Origin: Haematococcus lacustris
Taxonomy: Eukaryota; Chlorophyta; Chlorophyceae; Chlamydomonadales; Haematococcaceae
Length of the DNA stretch: 64,000 bases
Assembly (NCBI GenBank): GCA_030144725.1
Contig: JASKMD010000024.1
Coordinates: forward strand, 913,080 to 977,079
Reading direction: 5' to 3'
Positions 12,037 to 21,758 of this stretch are shown here, in pieces. A model generated the notes under the pieces. That model did no database searches, was not told the origin of the DNA, and worked only from the letters and a program-made list of their open reading frames with translations. The position numbers were made by a program, and so were the translations under genes. The first letter of the stretch is position 1. Each line of letters opens with the position of its first letter.

Positions 12037-12692
12037 GGAAACATGACATATCGTGGATACGGGCACTTCAGCTGCTTCTGACAACGGTAGGCTTACGGGA
12101 ATGGCAACAGAAATGCAAGGTGCACTCAAGAGGAGGCGTTGAGGTGTTTACCTGCACCTTGCTGGCATTAGGCAGCATCATTGCAGAAATTTGCATCAAG
12201 CCTGGGGGCTGTGGAAGGTGGCAGCAGTGGAAGCATTGCCTTGTGCCCACAATACATTGCTACAAGCTGCTCGGCCTGGGCCTTTGGTGGGCGGTATCGC
12301 AGCTTACTGAAGCTCAATTCTGGGTACTCCCTTGCCTAGGGCTCAGCTGTGACACGCCTGATGAAATGTTCGCATGGGTCAGTTTGGGTCACACAGGCCA
12401 CCTCAGGACATCGCGTTTGCACCAGCCCGCTCTATAGCTCAAGCCGTGTCTGTGTCGCTGGCCTCTAGTACGGCCGCGATGGTGGTGGGCGAAGATGTTT
12501 CCCCGCGGATGAGCCTATAGTAGTGGTCTCTATCACTGGGCATCCCACAAATTGTTCTAGCGACGCGTTGCAAAATCACGTGACTGTCCAGTCGAGCGTA
12601 ACAGGAGCCGGAGGTGCATCTCTAGTCCTAGCTGGCCCAGGTACGTGGCGTGATTGTCGCGTTGTAAGCGTGCGATGTGACCTGTAACAGAG
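12037..12692. other. Repeat-rich flank left of the gypsy element
   Basis: Bases about 12260-12350 match the glutamine-tailed transposon C-terminus seen at 63000-63120 (shared GGTACTCC(C)TTGCC block), in the same orientation. Bases about 12572-12632 match 29866-29925 in inverted orientation, sharing CACGTGACTG, CCAGTCGAGCG and GGTGCATCT. Bases 12655-12693 are a 39-bp sequence repeated at 13106-13144 on the other side of the LTR. No gene is seen. Confidence 0.5.
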
Positions 12693-13103
12693 TAGTCTGG
12701 GGTTTCGCCGCCCGAGCCGGCCCGGGTTGAGTGCGCCGGGAGCTGAGCAGACAGGAAAGACGTGGGCTGATTCCACACGGTTCCCTCGTTACACTGGGGC
12801 TTGGGGAGTGCCTCTGCCGCTGACACAATGCGGGTGACGTGAGGTATCTCAAGCTGCCAAGGCAGCAACACAACAAGGCTCAAATACTAAAGTCCGGCAC
12901 AGTCCAAGCATTTCCCCATGCACTGAGTCAGCAAGACACGTCTCTGCTTGGCTCAGATCACAACCCAGATCGCAACTTAGGAAACCCCTCAAGGGCAGTC
13001 GGCCACACTCAACACCTCAAATGCTCAGTTTAGGCTAAGGTCCATGTCATGGGGCAGAACCCCTCATCACACAATGTGTCTAGTCACGCCATGTGTTGTG
13101 ACA
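12693..13103 (-). repeat. 3' LTR of the minus-strand gypsy element
   Basis: This matches 27323-27733 throughout as far as I can align by eye. Read on the minus strand it begins TGTCACAACACATGG and ends CCCCAGACTA. If a CA terminus is required, the true end may be the CCCCA five bases earlier. A 39-bp sequence (TGTCGCGTTGTAAGCGTGCG...) lies immediately on both sides, at 12655-12693 and 13106-13144. Confidence 0.8.
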
Positions 13104-13355
13104 GCTGTCGCGTTGTAAGCGTGCGATGTGACCTGTAACAGAGTTCCCCCCAGTGCACAAGTTGGCGGCACAGAAAAGCAGTGCACTAAAGAGGTACAGG
13201 TCACAGCAGGGTTGCAACAATGGTCATGGCACTGTGGATCTCGCTACGGGCAGGACATGGTGGGCCTAATCCCATCCATGCCTGAACCCCCCGCGACACT
13301 GAGAGCATGCTGCCAAGGGTAGCGCTAGTCGCTATTGGCTCGCCCCTTGGTGCTC

Positions 13356-15326
13356 TCAGGCCCACAGTGATGCCATGCTGATCAGCCCAGTGCTAACAGT
13401 TGCCATGGTTGCCAGTACCGCATTGTCTCCACTCGGGCCCAGCCGCGTAGACCGGCGGCGGCTAGGTTGGACACCATGCGGGGGTGCTGCGGGTAGTGTC
13501 GTGCCTTCAGGTTGCAGCCACTGGCGGTTGCGCAGTATGGTGGGGCTCATGGCGTCGGTGATGGTGCCGTCCACCCAGTCCACGGCAAAGAAGCGTGGGT
13601 GGAACTGCTGCCCCCTGAAGCGTAGCACGCCCCACAGCCCGGTGCCAGTGTGGCGCACCACACGCCCGTGCAGCCGTTGTGCGGCAGCGGCTCGATCCCG
13701 CCCCGGCTTGGTGGTGAAGACCTCATGAAGGGGGGTTGCGGCAGGTTGTGTGGCCACGGCCTGGGTACGGCGCTGCACCTCGAGGGCGGTGGTGCCGCGG
13801 TCTGCGCACAACCATGTACCCTCAGGTACAAAGGTCAGTTTGGGAGTAAGGCAGAACATGTGATATCCACAGCCACAGCCATCACACAGCAGCATGCGGT
13901 CAGCGTCGGTGGGAGATTTGCAGATGGAGCAGGGAAAATCTGCAGTGGGGCGTGCCAGAGTGTGGTCGATAGTTGGGTCAATGTCGGGCAGGTGGCAGGG
14001 TGCAAGGTTGCAAACATTCTCAGCCATAACCCTTCCGCATTTGCCCATGAGACGAGCTACCCCATTGGCACCCACTGACACCACCCTGTATATTTCTGGG
14101 CGGGCACCGAGCTGCAAGGTGTTGGCCTGTGGGCGTTGTGTCCACACAAAGGAGCCAGGGTGCAGCTGGCGGGCAGCTGGCTTGTAGCTGCCGCTGTGGG
14201 TGGTGGCGTAGCGCAGGGTGTCACGGTGCTGAGCGATGCGGATATTGCCCATGGCGGCAGCTGTTTCACGGCTCAACACGGCAGAGCGCTCCAGGAGGTC
14301 GTGGGCAGCCACCACTGGGTCATCAAGGTTGACCGGGCGCGCCATGCGCTGGACGACTGCAGGGGGGAGCACGGGTGCACGGCCATACAGCAAAGAGTAA
14401 GGACTGCACTTAGTGGCTTCCTGTGGTGAGACACGGTAACCCAGGGCAATGGCGGGCAGGGCCTCATCCCAGGCAGCAGGGTCACCACTGACAGCAATGT
14501 GTTTGCGGAGGGCATCCTTGAAAGTCTGCACCGCCCGCTCGGCCAGCCCATCTGCCTGGGGGTGGTGGGGGGAGGTGACACGGTGGTCAATCAAATGGCG
14601 CTGCAAGAGATCAGCAAACTCCCCTTGGAATTCACGGCCCCCGTCGGTGAGGACCTCAGCGCTAGCCCCAAAGCGGCCCAGCACTTGGTGATGAAAGTTG
14701 TAGGCTGTGGTGGTGGCCAGCTTGTCAGGGATGGGCACTAGCTCCACATGCTTGGTTAGGTGCTCGATGCACACCATCAGGTACTCATTGCCGCGGTGGG
14801 TGCGGGGAAGCGGGCCAGCCAGGTCCACGCCCCAGCGATAGAAAAGTCCTTGCACTGGCAGAGGTGACAGCTGGGCAGCACGAAGGTTGAAGCTAGCCCT
14901 AGCTCTATCACACACATGGCAGGCTTTGAGGATGCGTGCTACATCGGCATGGATGCCTGCCCACCAGTGGTTGTGCAAGAGCATGGCAGTAGTGCGTCGC
15001 ACCCCAAAGTGTCCATTGCTGCCATGCATGTTGAGCACAAGCTGATCACGAGTGGCTGGGGCTGGCACAACCTTGGCGCTGCCATCTGCCATGACCCGGA
15101 GCAGCTGGTCTGCCTCATACCGGTAAGCCTTGGCCCGGCGAACCACACGGCGCATCTCGGTGGCTGTCAACCCTGGTAGGTGAGCAGTGTTGCGTAGGTA
15201 GTGTAGGGCAGCCGCATCGGTGTGGATGTCTGATCCCTCCTCGGCTGCAGCCACCACTGCCGCCTCGAGGCAGGTAGGTGAAGCGAGGCTGCCAACTGGG
15301 GCTGGGTGGCGATTAAGATTTCGCAT
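13356..15326 (-). CDS. Gypsy integrase with C-terminal PHD-like finger
   Basis: This 656-codon frame is the downstream part of pol. It has an H2C2 zinc-binding module (HGSNGHFGVRR... CHVCDRA) and an integrase core with the acidic residues in GVDLAGPLPR, VLTDGGREF and HHPQADGLAERAVQTF (the D,D,E triad). A PHD-like finger lies near 13805-13930 (CSICKSP, LLCDGC, YHMFC, WLCADR), in the place where chromoviruses carry a chromodomain. The last zinc-binding cysteine of the finger is replaced (CADR instead of Cx2C), so it may be degenerate. The frame overlaps the RT frame by 14 bp and is joined to it by a one-base shift, not by an independent start. Confidence 0.85.
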   Translation of the reverse strand: MRNLNRHPAPVGSLASPTCLEAAVVAAAEEGSDIHTDAAALHYLRNTAHLPGLTATEMRRVVRRAKAYRYEADQLLRVMADGSAKVVPAPATRDQLVLNMHGSNGHFGVRRTTAMLLHNHWWAGIHADVARILKACHVCDRARASFNLRAAQLSPLPVQGLFYRWGVDLAGPLPRTHRGNEYLMVCIEHLTKHVELVPIPDKLATTTAYNFHHQVLGRFGASAEVLTDGGREFQGEFADLLQRHLIDHRVTSPHHPQADGLAERAVQTFKDALRKHIAVSGDPAAWDEALPAIALGYRVSPQEATKCSPYSLLYGRAPVLPPAVVQRMARPVNLDDPVVAAHDLLERSAVLSRETAAAMGNIRIAQHRDTLRYATTHSGSYKPAARQLHPGSFVWTQRPQANTLQLGARPEIYRVVSVGANGVARLMGKCGRVMAENVCNLAPCHLPDIDPTIDHTLARPTADFPCSICKSPTDADRMLLCDGCGCGYHMFCLTPKLTFVPEGTWLCADRGTTALEVQRRTQAVATQPAATPLHEVFTTKPGRDRAAAAQRLHGRVVRHTGTGLWGVLRFRGQQFHPRFFAVDWVDGTITDAMSPTILRNRQWLQPEGTTLPAAPPHGVQPSRRRSTRLGPSGDNAVLATMATVSTGLISMASLWA

Positions 15327-17040
15327 TCTGGTGCTTGTTGCCAGGGCGGTGCTCGATGGTGAAGGTGTAGTCCTGAAGGCTCAGAGCCCAGCGGGCGTGG
15401 TGCCCTGTGAGATTTGGGTTAGTCATCAGCCATGTAAGGGGCTGGTGATCAGTGACCAGCCTGAAGGCAACACCATGCAGGTAGGGGCGCAAGGTCTTAA
15501 TGGCCCACACAGCACATAACATTTCACCCTGGTAGGAGCTGTAGTTGCGCTCGTGCTTGTTATTGCTGCGGCTGATGCATGCCACCATGTACTCGCGCCC
15601 GGCGTCATCAGTCTGGCCTAGGACAGCGCCACAGCCAGCAGTGGACCAGTCAGTGTGCAGGGTAAAAGGGCGGTCAGGGTCAGCACGGCGGAGGACCAGG
15701 CCAGGGGTGCAGATGGCTGCTTTAAGGGTGGCAAACGCCTGCTGCTGCTCCTCCCCCCACACCCATGACACCCCTTTTGATGTGAGGCGGGTGATGGGGG
15801 CTGCAATGGCAGAGAAGTCAGGCACGTAGCATCGATAGTAGTTGATGAAGCCCATGATTTGGCGCAGGTCATGCAGGCAAGTGGGAGTGGGCAGGGCTGT
15901 GACAGCTGCCACCTTAGCCTCAGTGGGAGACAGGCCATGGCTGCTAACGTTATGCCCCAGGTACTCTACCACATCAGCGCCGAACAGGCTCTTGTCAGGG
16001 TGCGCCTTCAGCCCATTGGCCTGGAGCATGCGCAGCGCCGCCGCCACGTCTGCCAAGTGTTGCTCTGCGCTGGTGCTGTGGATGAGCAAGTCATCAATGT
16101 ACGCTTTGCAGCAGTGGGTCAAGCCAGCATCAGCAATACAGCGATCCATGACCCGCTGATACTCAGCTGGTGCATTGCGTAGGCCAAAAGGCATGCGGTT
16201 GAAGTGGTATAGCTTGTTGCCACACCAGAATGCTGTTTTGATGCGGTCAGCTGGTGCAATGATGAGCTGGAAGAACCCGCTGCGCATGTCTAGCTTGCTG
16301 AAGTAGCAGCTGTCACCCAACTCACTGAACATCTCATCAGGGCGGGGCAAGCCGTAGATGTCGGGCTTGGTGGCTGCGTTGAGCTGACGGTAGTCAATAG
16401 CAAAACGTTTCTCGGTCCAGTTGCCATGTGCATCCTTCTTGGCAGGTAGGACCAGGGCGGCAGCGTAGCTGCAAGGCCCTTCCACCGGGGACACGATGCC
16501 TGCGGCCTGCAGCTCAGCGGTCTTGTCAATGCAGACTTGCCGCTCGAGGGGGCTGTAGCGGCGAGGGGGGGTGCGCACAGGCTGATCAGAGGTGAGGGGG
16601 ATGCTGAAGGGGGGACGGGGCCCGTGGTACCCGGGCAGGTCAGACAGGCTGTAAGAGAATGCGCTGTCATGGTCCTCTACCAGTGCTTGCAGGGCGGCAT
16701 GCTCAGCTGTGGTCATGCCCGGATGGTTGCCGAACAGCATGCCTTTCGCGTGCTTGGTGAAGCGGACATCAGGAGGCAAGTGTTGCCGGCCACCTGGCAG
16801 GGTGTGCTCAATGGTGACGGAGCAGTACGCATCGGGCAAGGCTGGCACGGCTGGCAGCTCGTTGGGTGGGCACGCATGCAGCGTGGGCAGCAGGGCGCAA
16901 AGGATGAGCAGCAAGGTTGTGATGGTGCGAAGAGTGCAGCCCTTACGGATGGTGGTGAGCAGTTGGTGGCCGGCGGTAGCCCAGCTGGTGCCTTTTGGCG
17001 GGGGCGTGGTGCGTACACTCAGGCAAATTAGTAACAGCAT
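15313..17040 (-). CDS. Gypsy reverse transcriptase and RNase H
   Basis: This 575-codon frame carries a complete gypsy RT: RFAIDYRQLNAAT, KLDMRSGFFQL, MPFGLRNAPAEYQRVMD, the YIDD active site (AYIDDLLIH), and the thumb motif GLSPTEAKVAAV. RNase H follows, with LHTDWSTAGCGAVLGQ, YQGEMLCAVWAI and RLVTDHQPLTWL. No protease is present, because it sits in the gag frame. The frame ends prematurely at GNKHQNA. Dropping one A from the AAA at about 15320 on the minus strand restores a continuous reading into the integrase frame. This is either a frameshift mutation, an assembly error, or a shift site. Confidence 0.9.
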   Translation of the reverse strand: MLLLICLSVRTTPPPKGTSWATAGHQLLTTIRKGCTLRTITTLLLILCALLPTLHACPPNELPAVPALPDAYCSVTIEHTLPGGRQHLPPDVRFTKHAKGMLFGNHPGMTTAEHAALQALVEDHDSAFSYSLSDLPGYHGPRPPFSIPLTSDQPVRTPPRRYSPLERQVCIDKTAELQAAGIVSPVEGPCSYAAALVLPAKKDAHGNWTEKRFAIDYRQLNAATKPDIYGLPRPDEMFSELGDSCYFSKLDMRSGFFQLIIAPADRIKTAFWCGNKLYHFNRMPFGLRNAPAEYQRVMDRCIADAGLTHCCKAYIDDLLIHSTSAEQHLADVAAALRMLQANGLKAHPDKSLFGADVVEYLGHNVSSHGLSPTEAKVAAVTALPTPTCLHDLRQIMGFINYYRCYVPDFSAIAAPITRLTSKGVSWVWGEEQQQAFATLKAAICTPGLVLRRADPDRPFTLHTDWSTAGCGAVLGQTDDAGREYMVACISRSNNKHERNYSSYQGEMLCAVWAIKTLRPYLHGVAFRLVTDHQPLTWLMTNPNLTGHHARWALSLQDYTFTIEHRPGNKHQNAKS

Positions 17041-17052
17041 TTTTGAGATTCA

Positions 17053-17514
17053 GAGCCTCGGACTTGGTACATAGTCAAATGAAGGCATTGTAAGATTGGG
17101 GGTTGAAACTAAAATTCGTGATTTTGCGCGGTTGGTGAGATACGGCTATGCTACAGTACTGTAGAGGTCTACAGTACTGTCGGGGTACCTCGCGAGTACA
17201 CGAACAGAGCCTCGGACTTGGTACATAGTCTAAAGAAGGCATTGTAAGATCGGGGGTTGAAACTAAAATTCGTGATTTTGCGCGGTTGGTGAGATACGGC
17301 CATGCTACAGTACTGTAGAGGTCTACAGTACTGTCGGGGTACCTCGCGAGTACACGAACAGAGCCTCGGATTTGGTACATAGTCTAAAGAAGGCATTGTA
17401 AGATCGGGGGTTGAAACTAAAATTCGTGATTTTGCGCGGTTGGTGAGATACGGCCATGCTACAGTACTGTAGAGGTCTACAGTACTGTCGGGGTACCTCG
17501 CGAGAGACCACTTA
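17053..17514. repeat. Three tandem copies of a 154-bp unit
   Basis: GAGCCTCGGACTTGGTACAT recurs at 17053, 17207 and 17361 (third copy with one change), a constant period of 154 bp. Each unit ends with two 14-bp palindromes CTACAGTACTGTAG/C and a CGGGGTACCTCGCGAG segment. The first part of the unit, plus about 40 bp to its left (17017-17150), is a diverged relative of 31361-31500 (shared CTCAGGCAAATTAGTAACAG and GGTTGGTGAGATA). Confidence 0.9.
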
Positions 17515-18600
17515 CAGTACTGTAGACATCTACAGTACTGTAGACATCTACAGTACTGTAGACATCTACAGTACTGTAGGTGCCTCGAGGTACCTCGAGA
17601 GACCACTTACAGTACTGTAGATGTCTACAGTACTGTAGACATCTACAGTACTGTAGACATCTACAGTACTGTAGACATCTACAGTACTGTAGACATCTAC
17701 AGTACTGTAGACATCTACAGTACTGTAGGTACCTCGAGGTACCTCGAGAGACCACTTACAGTACTGTAGACATCTACAGTACTGTAGACATCTACAGTAC
17801 TGTGGACATCTACAGTACTGTAGACATCTACAGTACTGTAGACATCTACAGTACTGTAGACATCTACAGTACTGTAGGTACCTCGAGGTACCTCGAGAGA
17901 CCACTTACAGTACTGTAGACATCTACAGTACTGTAGACATCTACAGTACTGTAGACATCTACAGTACTGTAGGTGCCTCGAGGTACCTCGAGAGACCACT
18001 TACAGTACTGTAGACATCTACAGTACTGTAGACATCTACAGTACTGTAGACATCTACAGTACTGTAGGTGCCTCGAGGTACCTCGAGAGACCACTTACAG
18101 TACTGTAGACATCTACAGTACTGTAGACATCTACAGTACTGTAGACATCTACAGTACTGTAGACATCTACAGTACTGTAGGTGCCTCGAGGTACCTCGAG
18201 AGACCACTTACAGTACTGTAGACATCTACAGTACTGTAGACATCTACAGTACTGTAGACATCTACAGTACTGTAGGTGCCTCGAGGTACCTCGAGAGACC
18301 ACTTACAGTACTGTAGACATCTACAGTACTGTAGACATCTACAGTACTGTAGACATCTACAGTACTGTAGACATCTACAGTACTGTAGGTGCCTCGAGGT
18401 ACCTCGAGAGACCACTTACAGTACTGTAGACATCTACAGTACTGTAGACATCTACAGTACTGTAGACATCTACAGTACTGTAGACATCTACAGTACTGTA
18501 GACATCTACAGTACTGTAGACATCTACAGTACTGTAAGTGGTCTCTCGAGGTACCTCGAGGCACCTACAGTACTGTAGATGTCTACAGTACTGTCGGGGG
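17515..18600. repeat. Higher-order palindromic satellite (18-bp subunits)
   Basis: Runs of the 18-bp unit CTACAGTACTGTAGACAT alternate with a 41-bp spacer containing GGT(G/A)CCTCGAGGTACCTCGA and GAGACCACTTA. Successive higher-order blocks are about 149, 95, 113, 95 and 113 bp, i.e. 41 plus a multiple of 18. The core CTACAGTACTGTAG is a perfect 14-bp palindrome, and the spacer contains a second dyad around CTCGAGGTACCTCGAG. At 18536-18570 the order of spacer and palindromes is inverted. Many long open frames on both strands are artefacts of the 18-bp period. Confidence 0.95.
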
Positions 18601-19240
18601 ACCCTCGCACCTTGTAACATTTAAGAAACACACTACGGAATGCACTACGGCATAGCACAATGCCTTCAAGCACTTCGAAGATTTCGCGGCTTGCCTTGCA
18701 CGGAATGACCACCTCACTTGCATTCAAGGCATCCGTGCAACACCCGTGCCTTAGTCGCATCATCGTGTAGCCGGTATTGTAGCGATGGCATTGCACGAGG
18801 TTACCCATACTCGCAGCCACATCTAGCCCATACTCGCAGCCACATACTCGGCAATCAACCTCGCGGCCACACAGCTGGTCCACAGATGGCATCGCACGAG
18901 GTTACCCATACTCGCAGCCACATCTAGCCCATACTCGCAGCCACATACTCGCGGCCACACAACCTCGCGGCCACACAGCTGGTCCAGCAGCGCAGAAGCA
19001 TACCTGCGAGGCAGCTCGGTGCGAGGATCTCACCTCGCAGCCAGCCTCGCAGCCATTTTCCTCGCAGCCAGCCTCGCAGCCAGTTTCGCAGCCAGCCTCG
19101 CAGCCAGCCTCGCAGCCATCATCGCAGCTAGCCTCGCGGCCAGTTTCCTCACAACGATTCTCCGCAGTGAATCGCAAGCATTGATGCACCAACGCAAGGC
19201 AGGTGCAACGTGTTGTGAGCAGCGAAGAGGCTAGAAGGAC
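18601..19240. repeat. Degenerate duplications and a CTCGCAGCCAGC minisatellite
   Basis: A roughly 100-bp segment containing GAGGTTACCCATACTCGCAG is duplicated at about 18799 and 18899. From about 19025 to 19150 a 12-bp unit CTCGCAGCCAGC is repeated with variation. No conserved coding sequence is seen. Similar CGCAGCC repeats recur near 44600-44705. Confidence 0.7.
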
Positions 19241-20880
19241 TATGGTAAGAGCTTAGGACCAAGGTAAGAGCTTAGAAGGAGCTAGCATTGCGCAGCATAG
19301 CCCTTAGTATCCAGCCTAACCGCTACCACACCTGGTTGCTGCAGGTCTTACAATCACGCCTAGTAACCCCCTGATTACCACCCCCTCCATATCCCCCTCA
19401 CCACCACCACCACCACCACCATCACCACCACCACCACCATTTCATCACCTCCCACAACGTTCCCACTGTTGCCTCCCTTGTGTTGCAGCCCAGCCCAGCC
19501 CAGCCCAGCCCAGCCCAGCCCAGCCCAGCCCAGCCCAGCCCAGCCCAGCCCAGTCCAGCCCAGCCCAGCCCAGCCCAGCCCAGCCCAGCCCAGCCCAGCC
19601 CATCCCAGCCACATCCCAGCCCAGCCACATCCCAGCCCAGCCCAGCCCAGCCCAGCCCAGCCCTACTCTCCCACCCTGCACTTCCTACTGAGGTGAGGAC
19701 AAAGGAAGGTGGGTTGTAATGGAGGGCTGCTACACCTGCCCCTCCATCTGCCAGCTCTACATCTCCCTACTGTAATGGTGAGTGCATCAAGTACCCATGT
19801 CCAATGTTTGTTTCCGTTGACAAATCGTCACACCATTGCCGCAGGTCTTGTGCGCCTACACGTGAGACTATCAATGCGCTCCCCACTTCTCTCGCCCTCC
19901 ACATGGACCTCCCCTTCCCTTCCCTCCCCTTCCTCCCCTTCCTCCCACACACATATACACCACACCCCAGCAAAAGGTGGGTGCAGGTATGTGGCACCCT
20001 GTACCCACCTTAACCGCTAGCATGCCCCTTGTCCCGCTGCAGGGTTGATCGTCACACCCTTCCCCATCCCCTTTTCCTCCCCTTTCCCACGCCCACCACC
20101 AACGCCCAGCTTGTCGTCCCTACACTTCCACCTCTACCCACCCCCCACTTCCCACCTCCCCGTCACCTCTCCCCTGACATCCCAGCAGCCAGGAGAAAGC
20201 CCACCCCACCCACCCTCTTCCCACCCCTCCCATCCCCCTCTCCCTCCCTCTCCCCTCCCATACGTGTCAAGCCTACCCTTCCCCTCTCCCACCCTTCGAT
20301 TGACGTGGCATCGCAACCCCCACCTCACCCCACCTTCCCTTCCCTACACCCTACACTCCCCACCGCAGTCCCACCCCACTGGCGCATGGGATATGTTGCC
20401 TGGTGTGAGCAGGTAGGAGGCCAGGAGGACCACAAAGGTAAGGCCACGGTGATAGCTAACACAGCGCCCAGCCTGGTCACACTACAGCACGTGTATGCCC
20501 CTTGGTTGCAGGTCTAGTGGGCACCTCCCTTCCACTTCCCTTTCCCCTACACAACCACCCCCTCCCAATTCATCCTCCCCCGCCCCCGCCCCCGCCCCCG
20601 CCCCCGCCCCCGCCCCCGCCCCTGCCCCCACCCCCACCCATGCCCCCACCCACCCCAACCCATGCCCCCAACCCAACCCACCCCCGCCCAGCCCAACCCG
20701 GTTGAGCCTCCCGCCTCCCCACCTCCCGCCTCCCTGCCTCCCGCCTCCCCGTCCCCCGCCTCCCTGCCTCCCACCTCCCGCCTTCCACATCTACCCCCCC
20801 TCCCCGCCTTCACTCTTCCACTCCCCCCCCTTCCTAGCAGCAGTCATCAAGCAGCCAAAAGGTAGGTAGGTGCTACAGTG
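19241..20880 (+). repeat. Intron-like modules separated by low-complexity tracts
   Basis: Several segments share a GGT(G/A)AG-type donor, then a conserved block resembling AACCGCTAGCAYGCCCCTTG, and then a GCTGCAGG acceptor (ends near 19345, 19845, 20042 and 20513). Between them lie low-complexity stretches: (CAC)n 19397-19440, (CCCAG)n about 19487-19664, C/T-rich 20050-20370 and (CCCCCG)n 20575-20625. The same modules recur at 45120-45770. They look like duplicated exon-intron units, but the putative exons encode only Pro/Ser-rich low complexity. Confidence 0.6.
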
Positions 20881-20889
20881 CCCCTACTA

Positions 20890-20964
20890 TATCTGCTGCT
20901 GCTGCGCCCCTGCTGCTGCTGCTGCTGCCCCCCTGCTGCTGCTGCTGCCCCCCTACTGCTGCTG

Positions 20965-21014
<50 letters not shown>

Positions 21015-21102
21015 CTCTGCTGCTGCTGCTGCCCCCCTGCTGCTGCTGCTGCCCCCCTGCCCCTGCTGCTGCTGCTGCCCCCCTGCTGCTGCTGCTGCCC
21101 CC

Positions 21103-21188
<86 letters not shown>

Positions 21189-21249
21189 CTCTGCTGCTGC
21201 TGCTGCCCCCCTGCTGCTGCTGCTGCCCCCCTGCCCCTGCCCCTGCCCC

Positions 21250-21288
<39 letters not shown>

Positions 21289-21320
21289 CCCCTGCTGCCC
21301 CCCTGCTGCTGCTGCTGCCC

Positions 21321-21358
<38 letters not shown>

Positions 21359-21447
21359 CCCCTACTGCTGCTGCTGCTGCTGCTGCTGCCCTCTGCTGCT
21401 GCTGCTGCCCCCCTGCTGCTGCTGCTGCCCCCCTACTGCTGCTGCTG

Positions 21448-21494
<47 letters not shown>

Positions 21495-21758
21495 CTCTGC
21501 TGCTGCTGCTGCCCCCCTGCTGCTGCTGCTGCTGCTGCCCTCTGCTGCTGCTGCTGCCCCCCTGCTGCTGCTGCTGCCCCCCTGCCCCTGCTGCTGCTGC
21601 TGCCCCCCTGCTGCTGCTGCTGCCCCCCTGCTGCTGCTGCTGCTGCTGCCCCCCTGCTGCTGCTGCTGCCCCCCTGCTGCTGCTGCTGCTGCTGCTGCCC
21701 CCCTGCTGCTGCTGCTGCCCCCCTGCTGCTGCTGCTGCTGCTGCCCCCCTGCTGCTGC
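20890..21758 (+). repeat. 870-bp CTG-repeat tract with CCCCC interruptions
   Basis: CTG triplets in runs of 4 to about 28 are separated by CCCCC or CCCT segments. The longest uninterrupted run is near 21105-21186. The tract is directly joined to the 18-bp satellite at 21759. Poly-Leu, poly-Cys and poly-Ala readings on the plus strand and poly-Gln or poly-Ser readings on the minus strand are by-products. Confidence 0.95.

Noticed and set aside
17580..18655. Many 80-120 aa open frames on both strands (YSTVDIYSTV, LQYCRHLQYC)
   Set aside because: They follow from the 18-bp period being a multiple of three with no stop in most frames. The palindrome opens both strands equally.
19375..19720. [10 protein letters not shown] / [10 protein letters not shown] repeat proteins
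   Set aside because: Translation of the (CCCAG)n tract.
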